DNA from: JAWKTM01 sp041399085
GTDB lineage: Bacteria > Planctomycetota > Planctomycetia > Pirellulales > Pirellulaceae
Assembly (NCBI GenBank): GCA_041399085.1
Contig: JAWKTM010000073.1
Location: 1-35,968, forward strand
DNA length: 35,968 nt
Direction: 5' to 3'
Below the pieces are notes generated by a model, which had not been told where the DNA came from, searched no databases, and saw nothing but the letters and a program-made list of their open reading frames with translations. A program made the position numbers and the translations under genes. Position 1 is the stretch's first letter, and every line of letters starts with the position of its first letter. This document shows, one piece after another, positions 8,050 through 16,530 of the stretch.

Positions 8050-8439
8050 TCACGTATCAGCGACTCGCGCCATCCAAATCCCCAACGCCACGGCGGCGAA
8101 TCCTAGTGCGAGGTTCGCCGCCACGTTCAACATCGCGACGCCCGTTTCGCCAACCTCGAATCGCCGCAGGGTTTCGTAGCTGAACGTCGAGAACGTTGTG
8201 AGAGCTCCGAGGAAGCCGGCGGTGAGGCCGCTGTAGAGCCACGCGGGCGGCGTGCGTTCCAAGGCGTATTGGCCGATGAGCCCCAACAGAAAACAGCCGG
8301 CCACGTTCACCAGTAACGTGCCGTAGGGAAACGCGGCTCCGAGCCAACGCATCGCGAGCACCGAGATGGCGTAGCGGCTGAGCGCGCCGGCCGCGCCGCC
8401 CATCGCCACGCACAGCAGCTCCCGCCAAATCATCAACAT
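8050..8439 (-). CDS. crcB: Fluoride ion channel CrcB/Fluc
   Basis: The 129-residue protein has four membrane segments. Family motifs are G-A-L-S-R-Y near the N-terminus, G-T-L-L-V-N-V-A-G-C in segment 2, and G-F-L-G-A-L-T-T-F-S-T-F-S-Y-E-T, which carries the Phe and Thr/Ser residues lining the fluoride path. CrcB works as an antiparallel dimer exporting fluoride. I chose the ATG at 8439 because a GAAGGGA lies just upstream; the frame extends to 8505 without a better signal. It lies 90 bp after the pseudokinase gene on the same strand. I looked for a fluoride riboswitch in the upstream 100 bases and could not recognise one. Confidence 0.93.
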   Translation of the reverse strand: MLMIWRELLCVAMGGAAGALSRYAISVLAMRWLGAAFPYGTLLVNVAGCFLLGLIGQYALERTPPAWLYSGLTAGFLGALTTFSTFSYETLRRFEVGETGVAMLNVAANLALGFAAVALGIWMARVADT

Positions 8440-8529
8440 GCTTCCCTTCGGTTGTTGAGGGTTCCGCTGCCGCATTGCAATCTCGCAAGGACGCGAATTG
8501 GCCATCGCGCTATCAAGTTTTCGCGCGCG

Positions 8530-9744
8530 TTAAGCTTGGCGGCGTTTTTTGCGGCGGGACATCCAGCCCAAGAATTCGGTTAGTTGCGGCGAGATTCCTT
8601 CGGACGTTTCGTGAACGTGCCGCGTCTCGGTCGGCGTTGTCGCTCGCACCCAATCGAGATACTGCGAACTCACTTCGACCACGCCCACGTGTTCCTCGGC
8701 CGCCGGCACATATTGCTCCAAGGCGTACACGACATCGCCCGCCGTTTGGAAGCGCTCGCCAGCTCGTTTGGCCAACAGCCCGGCCAATGTCTCGTCCAGC
8801 GGCGCGGGAACCTCGGCCACCGATTCGTGAACCTTGGGCGCTTCGTGCCGAGCGTGTTGAAGCACCAGGCGAATCGGATTCGGATCGAAAAACGGCGGTT
8901 GTCCGGCCAAACAGTGATACAGCACACAGCCCAGCGAATAGAGATCGCTGCGCGCATCGGCCAGCCGCACGTCTTCGGCTTGCTCGGGAGCCAAGTAGGC
9001 ATAGTTGCCCGAGAACGCGTCGGTCAGCGTCAGCTCGGCGGAACCCTCCGGCACATCGAGCGCCGAATAGGCATCGCGAGCCGCTCCGAACTCCATCACC
9101 TTGGCCACGCCTTGTTCGGAAATCCAAATGTGAGCCGGTTGAAGATCGCGGTGAAGGACTTCATTTTGGTGTAGGTGTTCCAGCCCACGAGCCACGTCGC
9201 GAACGAGGCGACAGGCTTCGGCATACGGCAAGCGGCCTTGGCGTTCGAGCCGGCTGGCGAGCGTTTCGCCACGCAGTTCCTCAAGCGCGATGTACGTAAT
9301 CTCGCCGGCTTGTCCAACCTGAAACGAACGCACCACGTTCGGATGATCCAGCTCGGAGAAAATGCGAACTTCGCGGCCCATCCGAGCCAGCTTTTCGGGA
9401 TCGTCCCGCAGCGAACTCGGGAAGACTTTCAGCGTTACGGGCTGATCGAATTCGACATGCGTCGCACGAAACATGCCTCCCAATCTGCCGGGAGCAATCT
9501 GTTCAAAGACACGATACGGTCCCAGCATAAACGGCCCGACATGGCCGGCTTCGATCGCATCGCCCTGGAACTCGGTGACTCGCTCGCGTTGAATCAGCCA
9601 ATCCACGAAGCTGGCCGCATCGCCGCTCTCGTCGGCCGCGGCGCTCGAGGCCGCTCGCCAAGCCAACAGTTCCGAATGAACTTCGTCGGTGGACAAGAGC
9701 TGACTCTCGATCAGCCGCTGTTCGATTTCTTGAATGCTGCTCAT
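8530..9744 (-). CDS. Hanks-type Ser/Thr protein kinase fold, probable pseudokinase
   Basis: This is a 404-residue cytosolic protein. Residues 1-72 are an N-terminal helical region. The kinase domain spans about 76-355. The lysine of the VAIK position is present (K106 in V-T-L-K-V-F), as are the helix C Glu (E125), H198-R199-D200 and an APE-like L-A-P-E-Q. Two metal-binding positions are changed: the Asn five residues after the HRD Asp is H205, and the DFG Asp is Glu (E218-F-G). The glycine loop (APGRLGGMF) is also irregular. Loss of both Asn and Asp usually means weak or absent phosphotransfer, so a scaffold or sensor role is plausible. No transmembrane segment follows. It lies between the aldo/keto reductase and crcB. 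Confidence 0.85.
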   Translation of the reverse strand: MSSIQEIEQRLIESQLLSTDEVHSELLAWRAASSAAADESGDAASFVDWLIQRERVTEFQGDAIEAGHVGPFMLGPYRVFEQIAPGRLGGMFRATHVEFDQPVTLKVFPSSLRDDPEKLARMGREVRIFSELDHPNVVRSFQVGQAGEITYIALEELRGETLASRLERQGRLPYAEACRLVRDVARGLEHLHQNEVLHRDLQPAHIWISEQGVAKVMEFGAARDAYSALDVPEGSAELTLTDAFSGNYAYLAPEQAEDVRLADARSDLYSLGCVLYHCLAGQPPFFDPNPIRLVLQHARHEAPKVHESVAEVPAPLDETLAGLLAKRAGERFQTAGDVVYALEQYVPAAEEHVGVVEVSSQYLDWVRATTPTETRHVHETSEGISPQLTEFLGWMSRRKKRRQA

Positions 9745-9872
9745 CGAACTTACTCACATATGGGAGAAGGAAAGGCCTGTTCGATATCAAGCGTGAAGGT
9801 CGACCGTTTGGGTTCGTGGACGATGGAAGAGCGATCCATGAGTGCGACCTGACTTTGCTGATTCAACGCGGC

Positions 9873-10883
9873 TCAGCCCGAAACGGGGCGGCGGCCGGTG
9901 ATCGGATAGACCGTGTCTTGAAATCCCTTGCCGCTGTGTTCGCCGGTGGGCACCAAACTGTCGACCAACTGTTCGTCTTCGGCGGTTACCGTGATGTCCA
10001 AGCATCCCAGGTTATCTTCAAACTGCTCCATCGTTCGCGGGCCCACAATCACCGACGTAAGAATCCGATTCGCCAAACACCAAGCCAGCGCGAACTGCGA
10101 GGTCGCCACGCCGCGCGCCTGGCAATGCGCGTCGAGCTGTTGAGCGACTTCCAAACTCGCCTCGCGCCATTCGGCTTGCATCATTCGCGGGTCTTTGCGA
10201 GCCGCACGCGTGCCTTGCGGCGGTTCTTGTCCAGGCTGGTATTTGCCCGTCAACACACCGCGAGCCAGCGGACTGTAGCTGACAACTCCCAATTCATACG
10301 CTTCGCACAGGGGCAAAAGTTCGACTTCGATGTCGCGATTCACGATGTTGTACAGCGGCTGAACGCAGACGAAACGATCCAGCCCCAATCGGTCGCTGGT
10401 CCACAATGCCTCGCACACACGCCAAGCTCGAAAATTGGACACCGCGATATAACGGACTCGGCCCGAGCGAACCATGTCGTCCATTGCTCGCAACGTCTCG
10501 TCGATCGGCGTGTCCTCATGCGGCGCGTGATAGTAATAGATGTCGACGTAATCGAGATTTAGTCGCTTCAGGCTGCGATCGAGGGCCCGCATCAAGTACA
10601 TGCGGCTTCCGCCCTGATCGTTCGGGCCGTCGCCCATTTTCTGCCGGCCTTTGGTGGCCAGCACCACATTATCCCGACGATCCGCAATCGCTCGGCCGAC
10701 GATCTCTTCCGACTTGCCGCCAGCGTACATATCCGCGGTGTCGATAAAGTTGATCCCGTGATCGATCGCCTTATGAATGATGCGAGTCGATTCGGTTTCG
10801 TCCGTGGGCCCGCCGAACATCATGGTGCCCAAGCAAAGCGGAGAGACTTTGACGCCGGTTCGTCCAAGGTTTCGATACTGCAT
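9873..10883 (-). CDS. Aldo/keto reductase
   Basis: The 336-residue enzyme starts at the ATG at 10883; a long in-frame extension upstream runs through the repeat-containing intergenic region and is not believed. The catalytic tetrad is D48, Y53 (F-I-D-T-A-D-M-Y), K78 (L-A-T-K) and H119 (Y-Y-Y-H). NADPH-binding features near the C-terminus include S-V-I-V-G-P-R. The fold is a TIM barrel, and the sequence is closest in feel to the AKR11/AKR12-type oxidoreductases (YhdN, Tas-like) that reduce carbonyls or act on sugars. The substrate is not predictable. It is the first of three same-strand genes, followed after 128 bp by the pseudokinase. Confidence 0.93.
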   Translation of the reverse strand: MQYRNLGRTGVKVSPLCLGTMMFGGPTDETESTRIIHKAIDHGINFIDTADMYAGGKSEEIVGRAIADRRDNVVLATKGRQKMGDGPNDQGGSRMYLMRALDRSLKRLNLDYVDIYYYHAPHEDTPIDETLRAMDDMVRSGRVRYIAVSNFRAWRVCEALWTSDRLGLDRFVCVQPLYNIVNRDIEVELLPLCEAYELGVVSYSPLARGVLTGKYQPGQEPPQGTRAARKDPRMMQAEWREASLEVAQQLDAHCQARGVATSQFALAWCLANRILTSVIVGPRTMEQFEDNLGCLDITVTAEDEQLVDSLVPTGEHSGKGFQDTVYPITGRRPVSG

Positions 10884-11031
10884 GGTGAATTGCCGTGGGT
10901 GAGTGTTCCGAGGCGGAAGGATCATCGAGTGACGGCGATCACCTGGGTTCGCCGCGATGGGTGTTTCAATACGCCGCCCATTGTGCCGGTTGACAGTCGG
11001 CGTGTCGAGTCGCGGCGGACTCAGTCGATTT

Positions 11032-11059
11032 GGAGTGCGGGGCCTTGTCCCCGCTTTTT
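11032..11059 (+). repeat. Dispersed palindromic repeat, copy 2 (variant)
   Basis: GGAGT is followed by GCGGGG, a six-base loop, CCCCGC and a run of five T. The flanks (TTGGAGTGCGG before, CCGCTTT after) match the reverse complement of the copies at 8011 and 11145, while the stem has compensatory changes, as expected of a folded mobile palindrome. The stem plus T-run resembles an intrinsic terminator, but no gene ends into it on this strand. Confidence 0.7.
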
Positions 11060-11144
11060 GTGTGGCGAGCGCCGTTATGCGTCGACAACGCATCGACAAT
11101 GCAGTGACCGCCGTCGCCAACCGATCCGCCGCCACGTAACCAAA

Positions 11145-11168
11145 GCGGCGATGAATCGCCGCACTCCA
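11145..11168 (-). repeat. Dispersed palindromic repeat, copy 3
   Basis: This is identical over 24 bases to 8011-8034, including the ACTCCA flank, and faces copy 2 about 85 bases away. The two form a head-to-head doublet like REP doublets of other bacteria. Confidence 0.8.
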
Positions 11169-11312
11169 AAAAACTTGCGGTAGTCGGCTGGCCGTTTCGC
11201 GGTAGGCAGATGCGGCGGGCGAGACATAGAATGACGAACCGCCAGCCACCGCGGCGAACGTCGCTCGAAACTCTCAACGATTACCACACCGCACCCTGTT
11301 CGCTCGAAGCTC

Positions 11313-12352
11313 ATGAGCAAAGCCGCCGCTTGGCAATCTGGACCGCATTCGACGCGCGAGGTCGCACGGTCCGATCCCGCGCAATTTGCGGAAGCCAACA
11401 CGCGGCGGCTGCCGGCTTGGGCCCTGTCGGCCGGCCTGCATCTGGCGATCATGCTGGCGTTGGGACTGGTCGTGCAAGTTACTCCGCGCGCTGCGAAAGA
11501 GCCCGATCGCACGGGCGGCATTGTGTTGGTCGAACAAGAGACGGGAGAACCGCGTTACTTTACCGAAGCTGACGCGGCGACCGAGGCTGCCGCTGCCGCG
11601 ACCGAAGCGGCCCCAGAGAGCCCGTTGGTCGCGTTGCCCACGGAAAGCCGCCGGCGGTCGATGTCGGCTCGGCCTTGCCTTTGCCCGGCGATTTGCCCAG
11701 CGGCGTCGAAGGAATGACCAGCGGAGCCTTGCCGAACGCCGCCGAGTTGTTGCAATCCGGGCGGCCGAATCGCCAAGTGAATCCGTATCAAGTCGAGACC
11801 GGTGTGTTTGGCGTTACCGGAACCGGCAGCAAGTTTGTGTATGTGTTCGACCGCAGCGGCAGTATGAACGCTTTCGATGGTCGACCGCTGGCCGCCGCGA
11901 AAGCCGAGTTGGTCAAGAGCCTCGAATCGCTGGACAAGATTCACCAGTTCCAAATCATCTTTTACAACGACGAGCCGACGATTTTCAATCCGTTTCGACC
12001 GCAGCGGCCCAAGCTGATGCATGGCGACTCGGCGACCAAGGGCTTGGCGGCTGAGTTTGTGTCGAAGGTTTCCGCCGACGGAGGCACTCGACATCTCGAT
12101 GCGTTGAAGACAGCACTGGCGATGAATCCCGATGTGATTTTCTTTCTAACCGATGCCGACGAACCGCAACTGACTCACAGCGAGCTGGCCGAGATTCGCC
12201 GCCGCAATGCTCGCGTCGGAGCCAGCATCAATACGATCGAGTTCGGAGCGGGGCCGTTTGGCGGCAGCTTTAATTTTCTCGTTCGTTTGGCAACCGAAAA
12301 CGGCGGCCGTCATGCGTATGTCGATGTCACTCATTTGCCGCCGCGAAGCTGA
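11313..12352 (+). pseudogene. Membrane-anchored VWA-domain protein, split by one frameshift
   Basis: Two overlapping frames make one protein of about 346 residues if a single base is restored near 11640-11645. The first frame (ATG at 11313) gives an N-terminal basic stretch and a membrane segment (about residues 34-56, A-L-S-A-G-L-H-L-A-I-M), then an Ala/Glu-rich linker, and goes out of frame after V-A-L-P-T. The other frame continues sensibly as G-K-P-P-A-V-D-V-G into a von Willebrand A domain with a full MIDAS: D-R-S-G-S, the Thr in G-G-T-R, and the Asp in F-L-T-D-A-D. Restoring a G in the GG at 11642-11643 would rejoin them. The TPR gene starts one base after its stop. A TonB-like single anchor plus periplasmic VWA domain next to ExbB/ExbD suggests it is the motor's working partner. 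The break may be real or a sequencing error. Confidence 0.8.
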
Positions 12353-12353
12353 T

Positions 12354-13394
12354 ATGCCGTCTATTCTTGTTTGGTTAACGAACGCCGGTTCGCGGCTCGT
12401 CGCCATAGTGCTGACGTTGCTGTTCAGTGGTTTCGCCATGGCCGAGGACGTGGCGATCGTCCGCTCGCCGACGGGAGACGCAACGGTGCGTTTGACTGGC
12501 GAGATACTCGAGTTTCGCGGCGACGGGCTCGTCATGCGGCGGCTGGGGCGCGAGGATCGTATCGCGGCGGATCGCGTGGTCGAAATCCAAGGCGACTGGT
12601 CCGAGCCGCATCGAGCCGCCGATCGGCTTCGCGCATCCGGCGACTTTGCGGCAGCCAGCGAACGATACTCCGCGGCGCTGCGAACCGAATCGCGTGGTTG
12701 GGTGCAGCGCCGTTTGCTGGCGGACTTGGCCGTTTGCTATGCGAACACCGGGCAAGTGGCGTTGGCCGCCGATGCCTTTCTGCGTTTGACGGCCGACGAC
12801 GCCGCGACGCCCTATCTGTACGCCATGCCGCTGAATTGGCAAACGACGCAGCCCGACGCGGCACTGGCTGCCCAGGCTCGCAATTGGCTTCGCGACGGCG
12901 GTTCCGAATCGGCGAGGCTGCTCGGCGCAAGTTGGTTACTGGCGACGCAAGATCGTGCCGCGGCGCTCGCCGCACTCAACACGCTGACCGCCAGCGACGA
13001 CGCGCGTGTCGCATTGCTGGCCGAAGCCCAAGTCTGGCGGACTCAGTTGGTTCAAGTCACGGCGGAGCAAGCTGCCAGTTGGCGAGAGCAGCTCGACCGG
13101 CTGCCGGAAGACTTGCGAGCCGGCCCGACCTTCGTCGTGGGCCAAGCGTTCGCGCGACTGGAGCAATCGGAGACCGCGGCGTTGCTGTTGATGCGGGTAC
13201 CCATTCTTCACGCCGATCAAGCCGATTTGGCCGCGGCGTGCTTGACGCTGGCCGCTCGTCAATTAGAGAATCTCGGACAAGAGAAAGACGCCGCTCGTTT
13301 GTATCGCGAAGTGATCGCGAAGCATGCTGGCGGCCGACACGCGCAAGAGGCGGAAGCTCGGCTGCGAACGCTCAGTCAAAACACCGACAAATGA
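12354..13394 (+). CDS. Secreted TPR-like protein of the ExbB/ExbD cluster
   Basis: The 346-residue protein begins at the ATG at 12354, one base after the preceding stop. Residues 1-29 are a signal peptide ending F-A-M-A. Residues 30-80 read as a small beta-rich segment (VRLTGEILEFRGDGLVMRR). From about 85 onward are helical repeats of TPR type: L-R-A-S-G-D-F-A-A-A-S-E-R-Y, then A-V-C-Y-A-N-T-G-Q-V-A-L-A-A-D-A-F, and a last one at E-K-D-A-A-R-L-Y-R-E-V-I. It would act in the periplasm as a protein-binding scaffold for the VWA protein or the motor. The specific partner is unknown. Confidence 0.8.
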   Translation: MPSILVWLTNAGSRLVAIVLTLLFSGFAMAEDVAIVRSPTGDATVRLTGEILEFRGDGLVMRRLGREDRIAADRVVEIQGDWSEPHRAADRLRASGDFAAASERYSAALRTESRGWVQRRLLADLAVCYANTGQVALAADAFLRLTADDAATPYLYAMPLNWQTTQPDAALAAQARNWLRDGGSESARLLGASWLLATQDRAAALAALNTLTASDDARVALLAEAQVWRTQLVQVTAEQAASWREQLDRLPEDLRAGPTFVVGQAFARLEQSETAALLLMRVPILHADQADLAAACLTLAARQLENLGQEKDAARLYREVIAKHAGGRHAQEAEARLRTLSQNTDK

Positions 13395-13520
13395 AGCGGC
13401 CGCGCCGAATGACGATCCGAAACGATGCGACGGACCAGCGAAGCTTTAGGGCAAGTAACACCTCGACGGGGAGAGAATCGCTTGGATGCGAATTGGCGAA
13501 TCGGCCGCGGCAGGCCAGTG

Positions 13521-14324
13521 ATGGAAATTGGCAAACGCGTGCAAGTCATCGGCGGTTTGGCGCTCACGGTTTGTTTGGCTTCGGTCGCGTTGGCTCAATC
13601 GGACGCCGCTGTTGCGCCGCCGGCCGCTGAACCGGCGCCGGAAGGCTTTTTCAGCATTATCTTTTCCGGCGGCTGGGTCGGCTTCTTGATCGTGATGGTG
13701 CTGTTCGGCTTGTCGCTCACGGCGGCTTACTTGGTCTTCGAGCACATCATGACGTTGCGCCGAGGCGAGATTATGCCCGATCAATTGGGCGAGCAAGTTC
13801 GGCAATTGTTAGCGGCCGGTCGCGTGGGCGAGGCCGATCAAGCGTGTCGCGCTCAGCCGAGTTTTCTGTCGTTCATCGTACTGAGCGGATTGGCCGAGAT
13901 CGAAGGCGGCTGGCCCGCGGTCGAGAAGGCACTGGAAGACGCCACGGCTGAACAATCGGCGCGGCTGTTCCGCAAGATCGAATATCTCTCGGTCATCGGC
14001 AACATCGCGCCGATGGTCGGGCTGTTGGGAACGGTGACTGGTATGATTTTCGCCTTTCAGCAAGTGGCCAGTACGCAGGGATCGGCCGGCGCGGGCGAAT
14101 TGGCCGAAGGCATCTATCAAGCGTTGGTCACGACGGTCGGCGGGCTGCTGGTCGCGATTCCGTCGTTGGCGGCGTTCGCGATCTTTCGCAATCGAGTCGA
14201 TCAATTGGTGGCCGAAGCCGCGTATCAGGCGCTGCATGCTTTCGCGCCGCTGAAACGTCGCCGCGTGGGCAAGCCGGTTACGGCCACTCCGCCCGCGCCG
14301 CCGCCGGTTCAAGGAGGCTCGTAA
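13521..14324 (+). CDS. exbB: MotA/TolQ/ExbB family proton channel
   Basis: The 267-residue inner-membrane protein starts at the ATG at 13521, chosen because it gives a clean signal peptide (cleavage near A-L-A-Q-S, residue 26); the frame is open back to 13425. Three membrane segments follow: about 50-73, 155-180 and 200-223. The family core N-I-A-P-M-V-G-L-L-G-T-V-T-G-M-I at 161-176 and T-T-V-G-G-L-L-V-A-I-P in segment 3 are well conserved. ExbB pentamers enclose an ExbD dimer and convert proton flow into motion. The ExbD gene overlaps its stop (TAATG). The added signal peptide and periplasmic Pro/Ala tail before segment 1 are typical of longer ExbB variants. Confidence 0.94.
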   Translation: MEIGKRVQVIGGLALTVCLASVALAQSDAAVAPPAAEPAPEGFFSIIFSGGWVGFLIVMVLFGLSLTAAYLVFEHIMTLRRGEIMPDQLGEQVRQLLAAGRVGEADQACRAQPSFLSFIVLSGLAEIEGGWPAVEKALEDATAEQSARLFRKIEYLSVIGNIAPMVGLLGTVTGMIFAFQQVASTQGSAGAGELAEGIYQALVTTVGGLLVAIPSLAAFAIFRNRVDQLVAEAAYQALHAFAPLKRRRVGKPVTATPPAPPPVQGGS

Positions 14325-14752
14325 TGCGAGTCCCGACGCAACTCCGCAGCGGCGATTTCGGCTTCAACATGACGCCGATGATCGACGTCGTGTTTCTGCT
14401 GATCATCTTTTTCCTGGTCTCCAGCCATTTGGCCAAGCAGGAGGCTCAAATGCAATTGCCGTTGCCGGTGGCCGACAGCGGCGAGGAAGCGGCCGAAGAT
14501 ACGCTGCCGCGCGTGACCGTGAACGTGATGTCGGACGGTGGCTTGATGGTTTCCGGTCGGCGCGTCGAGGCGAACGAGCTGTTGGCAAGACTGCAGCAGC
14601 GGCTGGCGGAAGTCGGACATGATCTGGAGGTTCGTATCCGCGGCGATCGCCAAGTCGACTACCAGCATGTGGAACCGATCATGTTGGCTTGTGCCCGCAG
14701 CGGAATCTGGAACGTCACGTTCGCCGTCTATCGTTCCGAGGATGTCCGCTGA
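14324..14752 (+). CDS. exbD: ExbD/TolR family protein, first copy
   Basis: The 142-residue protein overlaps the ExbB stop by one base and its own stop overlaps the next start, so translation is probably coupled. The single N-terminal membrane segment is N-M-T-P-M-I-D-V-V-F-L-L-I-I-F-F, with the functionally essential Asp at residue 21. The periplasmic domain (about 45-142) has the usual alternating strand/helix pattern ending V-T-F-A-V-Y. It would pair with ExbB as the proton-carrying subunit. Confidence 0.93.
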   Translation: MRVPTQLRSGDFGFNMTPMIDVVFLLIIFFLVSSHLAKQEAQMQLPLPVADSGEEAAEDTLPRVTVNVMSDGGLMVSGRRVEANELLARLQQRLAEVGHDLEVRIRGDRQVDYQHVEPIMLACARSGIWNVTFAVYRSEDVR

Positions 14753-15207
14753 TGCGAATGCCGGCAGCTCATCGCGATCGATCGTCGAATATGAACGGCC
14801 CCATGACGCCGATGATCGATGTCGTGTTCTTGCTGTTGGTGTTCTTTGTTTGGACGGCCAGCTTTCAAATCATTGAGCAGGTGTTGCCCAGCAGCTTGAC
14901 CGTGCGCCGCGGCGGCGATCCGACAAACGTGGACGAGCCGCCGCCGCCCGAGGAAGACTTCGACGATGTCGTGGTGCGGATTCGCCGCGAAGGCAACCGC
15001 ACCGTCTGGCAAATTAACGACGCGCCGGTCGATTCGCTGCAAAGCGTGCGAGATCGTCTGCAATTGATCGCCGAGATCAACTCGGCCGCGCCCGTGATTT
15101 TGCATCCCGATGGCGCGACGCCGTTGGGCGATGTGATTGATGTATACGATTTGGCGAGGCTCGCCGGATTTGAGAAAGTCCGGTTCGCCGCTTCGCAAAA
15201 AATTTGA
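14752..15207 (+). CDS. exbD: ExbD/TolR family protein, second copy
   Basis: The 151-residue protein overlaps the first ExbD by one base (TGATG). The membrane motif is M-T-P-M-I-D-V-V-F-L-L-L-V-F-F with Asp23. The periplasmic part diverges strongly from the first copy: it has an acidic proline-rich insert (PPPPEEDFDD) before the domain. Two unlike ExbD proteins with one ExbB suggest a heterodimeric rotor, a pattern common in planctomycetes. It is the last gene of the packed cluster; 144 bp of non-coding sequence follow. Confidence 0.92.
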   Translation: MRMPAAHRDRSSNMNGPMTPMIDVVFLLLVFFVWTASFQIIEQVLPSSLTVRRGGDPTNVDEPPPPEEDFDDVVVRIRREGNRTVWQINDAPVDSLQSVRDRLQLIAEINSAAPVILHPDGATPLGDVIDVYDLARLAGFEKVRFAASQKI

Positions 15208-15351
15208 CCCGCGTTTCGAATCGAAATTGTCGACGACGCATTTCCTATTTGGCTCGCGCGCAGGCAAAATAAGGCTTCGATCCGCGATGGCACGGACAAG
15301 TCGCTCGCAACGACGGCGTTGGCCTGCCTCGCTTTTTTATCACGGAGCTGC

Positions 15352-16476
15352 ATGATGCCCGCCAACTCGATGGTCGCTCGCAAATCGCTCACACGACGCA
15401 ACACGCTGACGCTGCTCGCGTTCACGATATTCGGGACCGCGAACTGGACCGCGGCGATCCATGCGGCTCCGTTCGTGCCGAACCGCGATTCGCAATGCGT
15501 GAGTTTTTCGTCCGACGGGCGTTTGGTCGCCACGGGCAAGTCCGGGATGTCGAACGACGAATTCCCGCCACGACCACATCCGACTCCCGCCAAGACCGGC
15601 GTGATTCAAATCTGGGACGCTCGGACCGGCAAGCAGCTTCGGCGGATGGAAACGTTTGGCGATCTTCGCAAGGTCCGTTTCACGCCCGATGCTCGGCAAG
15701 TTCTCTCGTGCCGTCTGTACACGCACGGAGCGAATCTGCGATTGCCGGAAGTTCGCCTGTGGGATGTCGAGACGGGCAAGACGGTTCATGTATTCGATCG
15801 TTGCCACGACTTTAGCTGCACGCCCGATGGGCGATCGGTTGTGGTGCTCAGCCGCTCGCGGTGCGTGCTGTACGACTTAGTCACGTTGGAAAAGCGTCGG
15901 GCTTACGAACCGCTGGGCGGCGCGATCACGGTCGAAGTTTCGCCGGACGGCGAGCATCTGGCAGGGATTGTGCCGGTCGACGAAGTGTTCGAGATCCGTG
16001 TCGTGGCCGCGGATTCGGGCGAACTACTCGCTCAAAGCGTGCCGCTGGACGCCCCGTTCTACTCGCTGGCTTTCGCGCCGGATGGTCAACGGTTGGCCAG
16101 CGGACATGCGGGCGGCAATATCTTCGTGTGGGATGTCGCGACGATGCGGCCAGCGGCCCGATTTCAAGCGGCCACGCGCGGGATCGTGCGACCCATGTTC
16201 TCGCCCGATGGCGAATGGCTGGGCGGCGGTTGCCAAGACAACGGCGACGTCGTGATCTGGGAATTGGTGACGGGCAAAGAGGCCGCTCGATTCACGCACG
16301 AACAAGGAACGTTTCACTCGTACCATCCGCGCGGCGCGAACGAGCGAGTGCGTCCCGAAGATGATCCCGAGCGGTTTGTGTTCGCCCCGACCAGCGACGC
16401 TTATCTGTGCGGCTGCTTCGGCGGCATCATCCGTTCGCTCTCCGGCGGACAAGAAGTGCGGCGCTTTCGCGATTAA
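15352..16476 (+). CDS. Secreted WD40-repeat protein
   Basis: The 374-residue protein has a start at 15352 (ATG ATG) seven bases after CACGGAG. A signal peptide covers about residues 14-39. At least four WD-type repeats are visible by their closing strand: I-Q-I-W-D-A, V-R-L-W-D-V, I-F-V-W-D-V and V-V-I-W-E-L, each preceded by a S-P-D-G-x-x-L-A-type turn. The blades are degenerate, and the protein would form one seven-bladed propeller that binds other proteins. Residues about 75-83 are an unusual proline-rich insert (PPRPHPTP). It is transcribed in the same direction as the ExbD genes but separated by 144 bp, so co-transcription is possible but not shown. Confidence 0.82.
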   Translation: MMPANSMVARKSLTRRNTLTLLAFTIFGTANWTAAIHAAPFVPNRDSQCVSFSSDGRLVATGKSGMSNDEFPPRPHPTPAKTGVIQIWDARTGKQLRRMETFGDLRKVRFTPDARQVLSCRLYTHGANLRLPEVRLWDVETGKTVHVFDRCHDFSCTPDGRSVVVLSRSRCVLYDLVTLEKRRAYEPLGGAITVEVSPDGEHLAGIVPVDEVFEIRVVAADSGELLAQSVPLDAPFYSLAFAPDGQRLASGHAGGNIFVWDVATMRPAARFQAATRGIVRPMFSPDGEWLGGGCQDNGDVVIWELVTGKEAARFTHEQGTFHSYHPRGANERVRPEDDPERFVFAPTSDAYLCGCFGGIIRSLSGGQEVRRFRD

Positions 16477-16505
16477 GGCGATCGCATCCTACAGACACGA
16501 TCGCC
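16477..16505. terminator. Possible bidirectional terminator hairpin
   Basis: GGCGATCG (16477-16484) pairs perfectly with CGATCGCC (16498-16505) around a 13-base loop, directly after the WD40 stop codon and 26 bases from the stop of the converging S41 gene. There is no T-run on either side, so it may instead protect the 3' ends. Confidence 0.5.
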
Positions 16506-16530
16506 GGCCGCATGAAATCGCAAGACACGG

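Larger units (their letters stand above)
10884..11312. other. Divergent intergenic region with two inverted copies of a dispersed palindrome
   Basis: These 429 bases contain no convincing gene. They separate the minus-strand aldo/keto reductase from the plus-strand VWA operon and should contain both promoters, though I can point to no clear boxes. The notable content is the facing pair of palindromic repeats at 11032-11059 and 11145-11168 with a short inverted repeat (TGCGT...ACGCA) between them. Confidence 0.5.

Noticed and set aside
8440..8529. Fluoride riboswitch upstream of crcB
   Set aside because: The leader is short and I could not find the conserved core or pseudoknot strands.
11032..11060. 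Intrinsic terminator (stem plus five T)
   Set aside because: No plus-strand gene ends before it, and its flanks match the dispersed palindromes, so it is better explained as a repeat copy.
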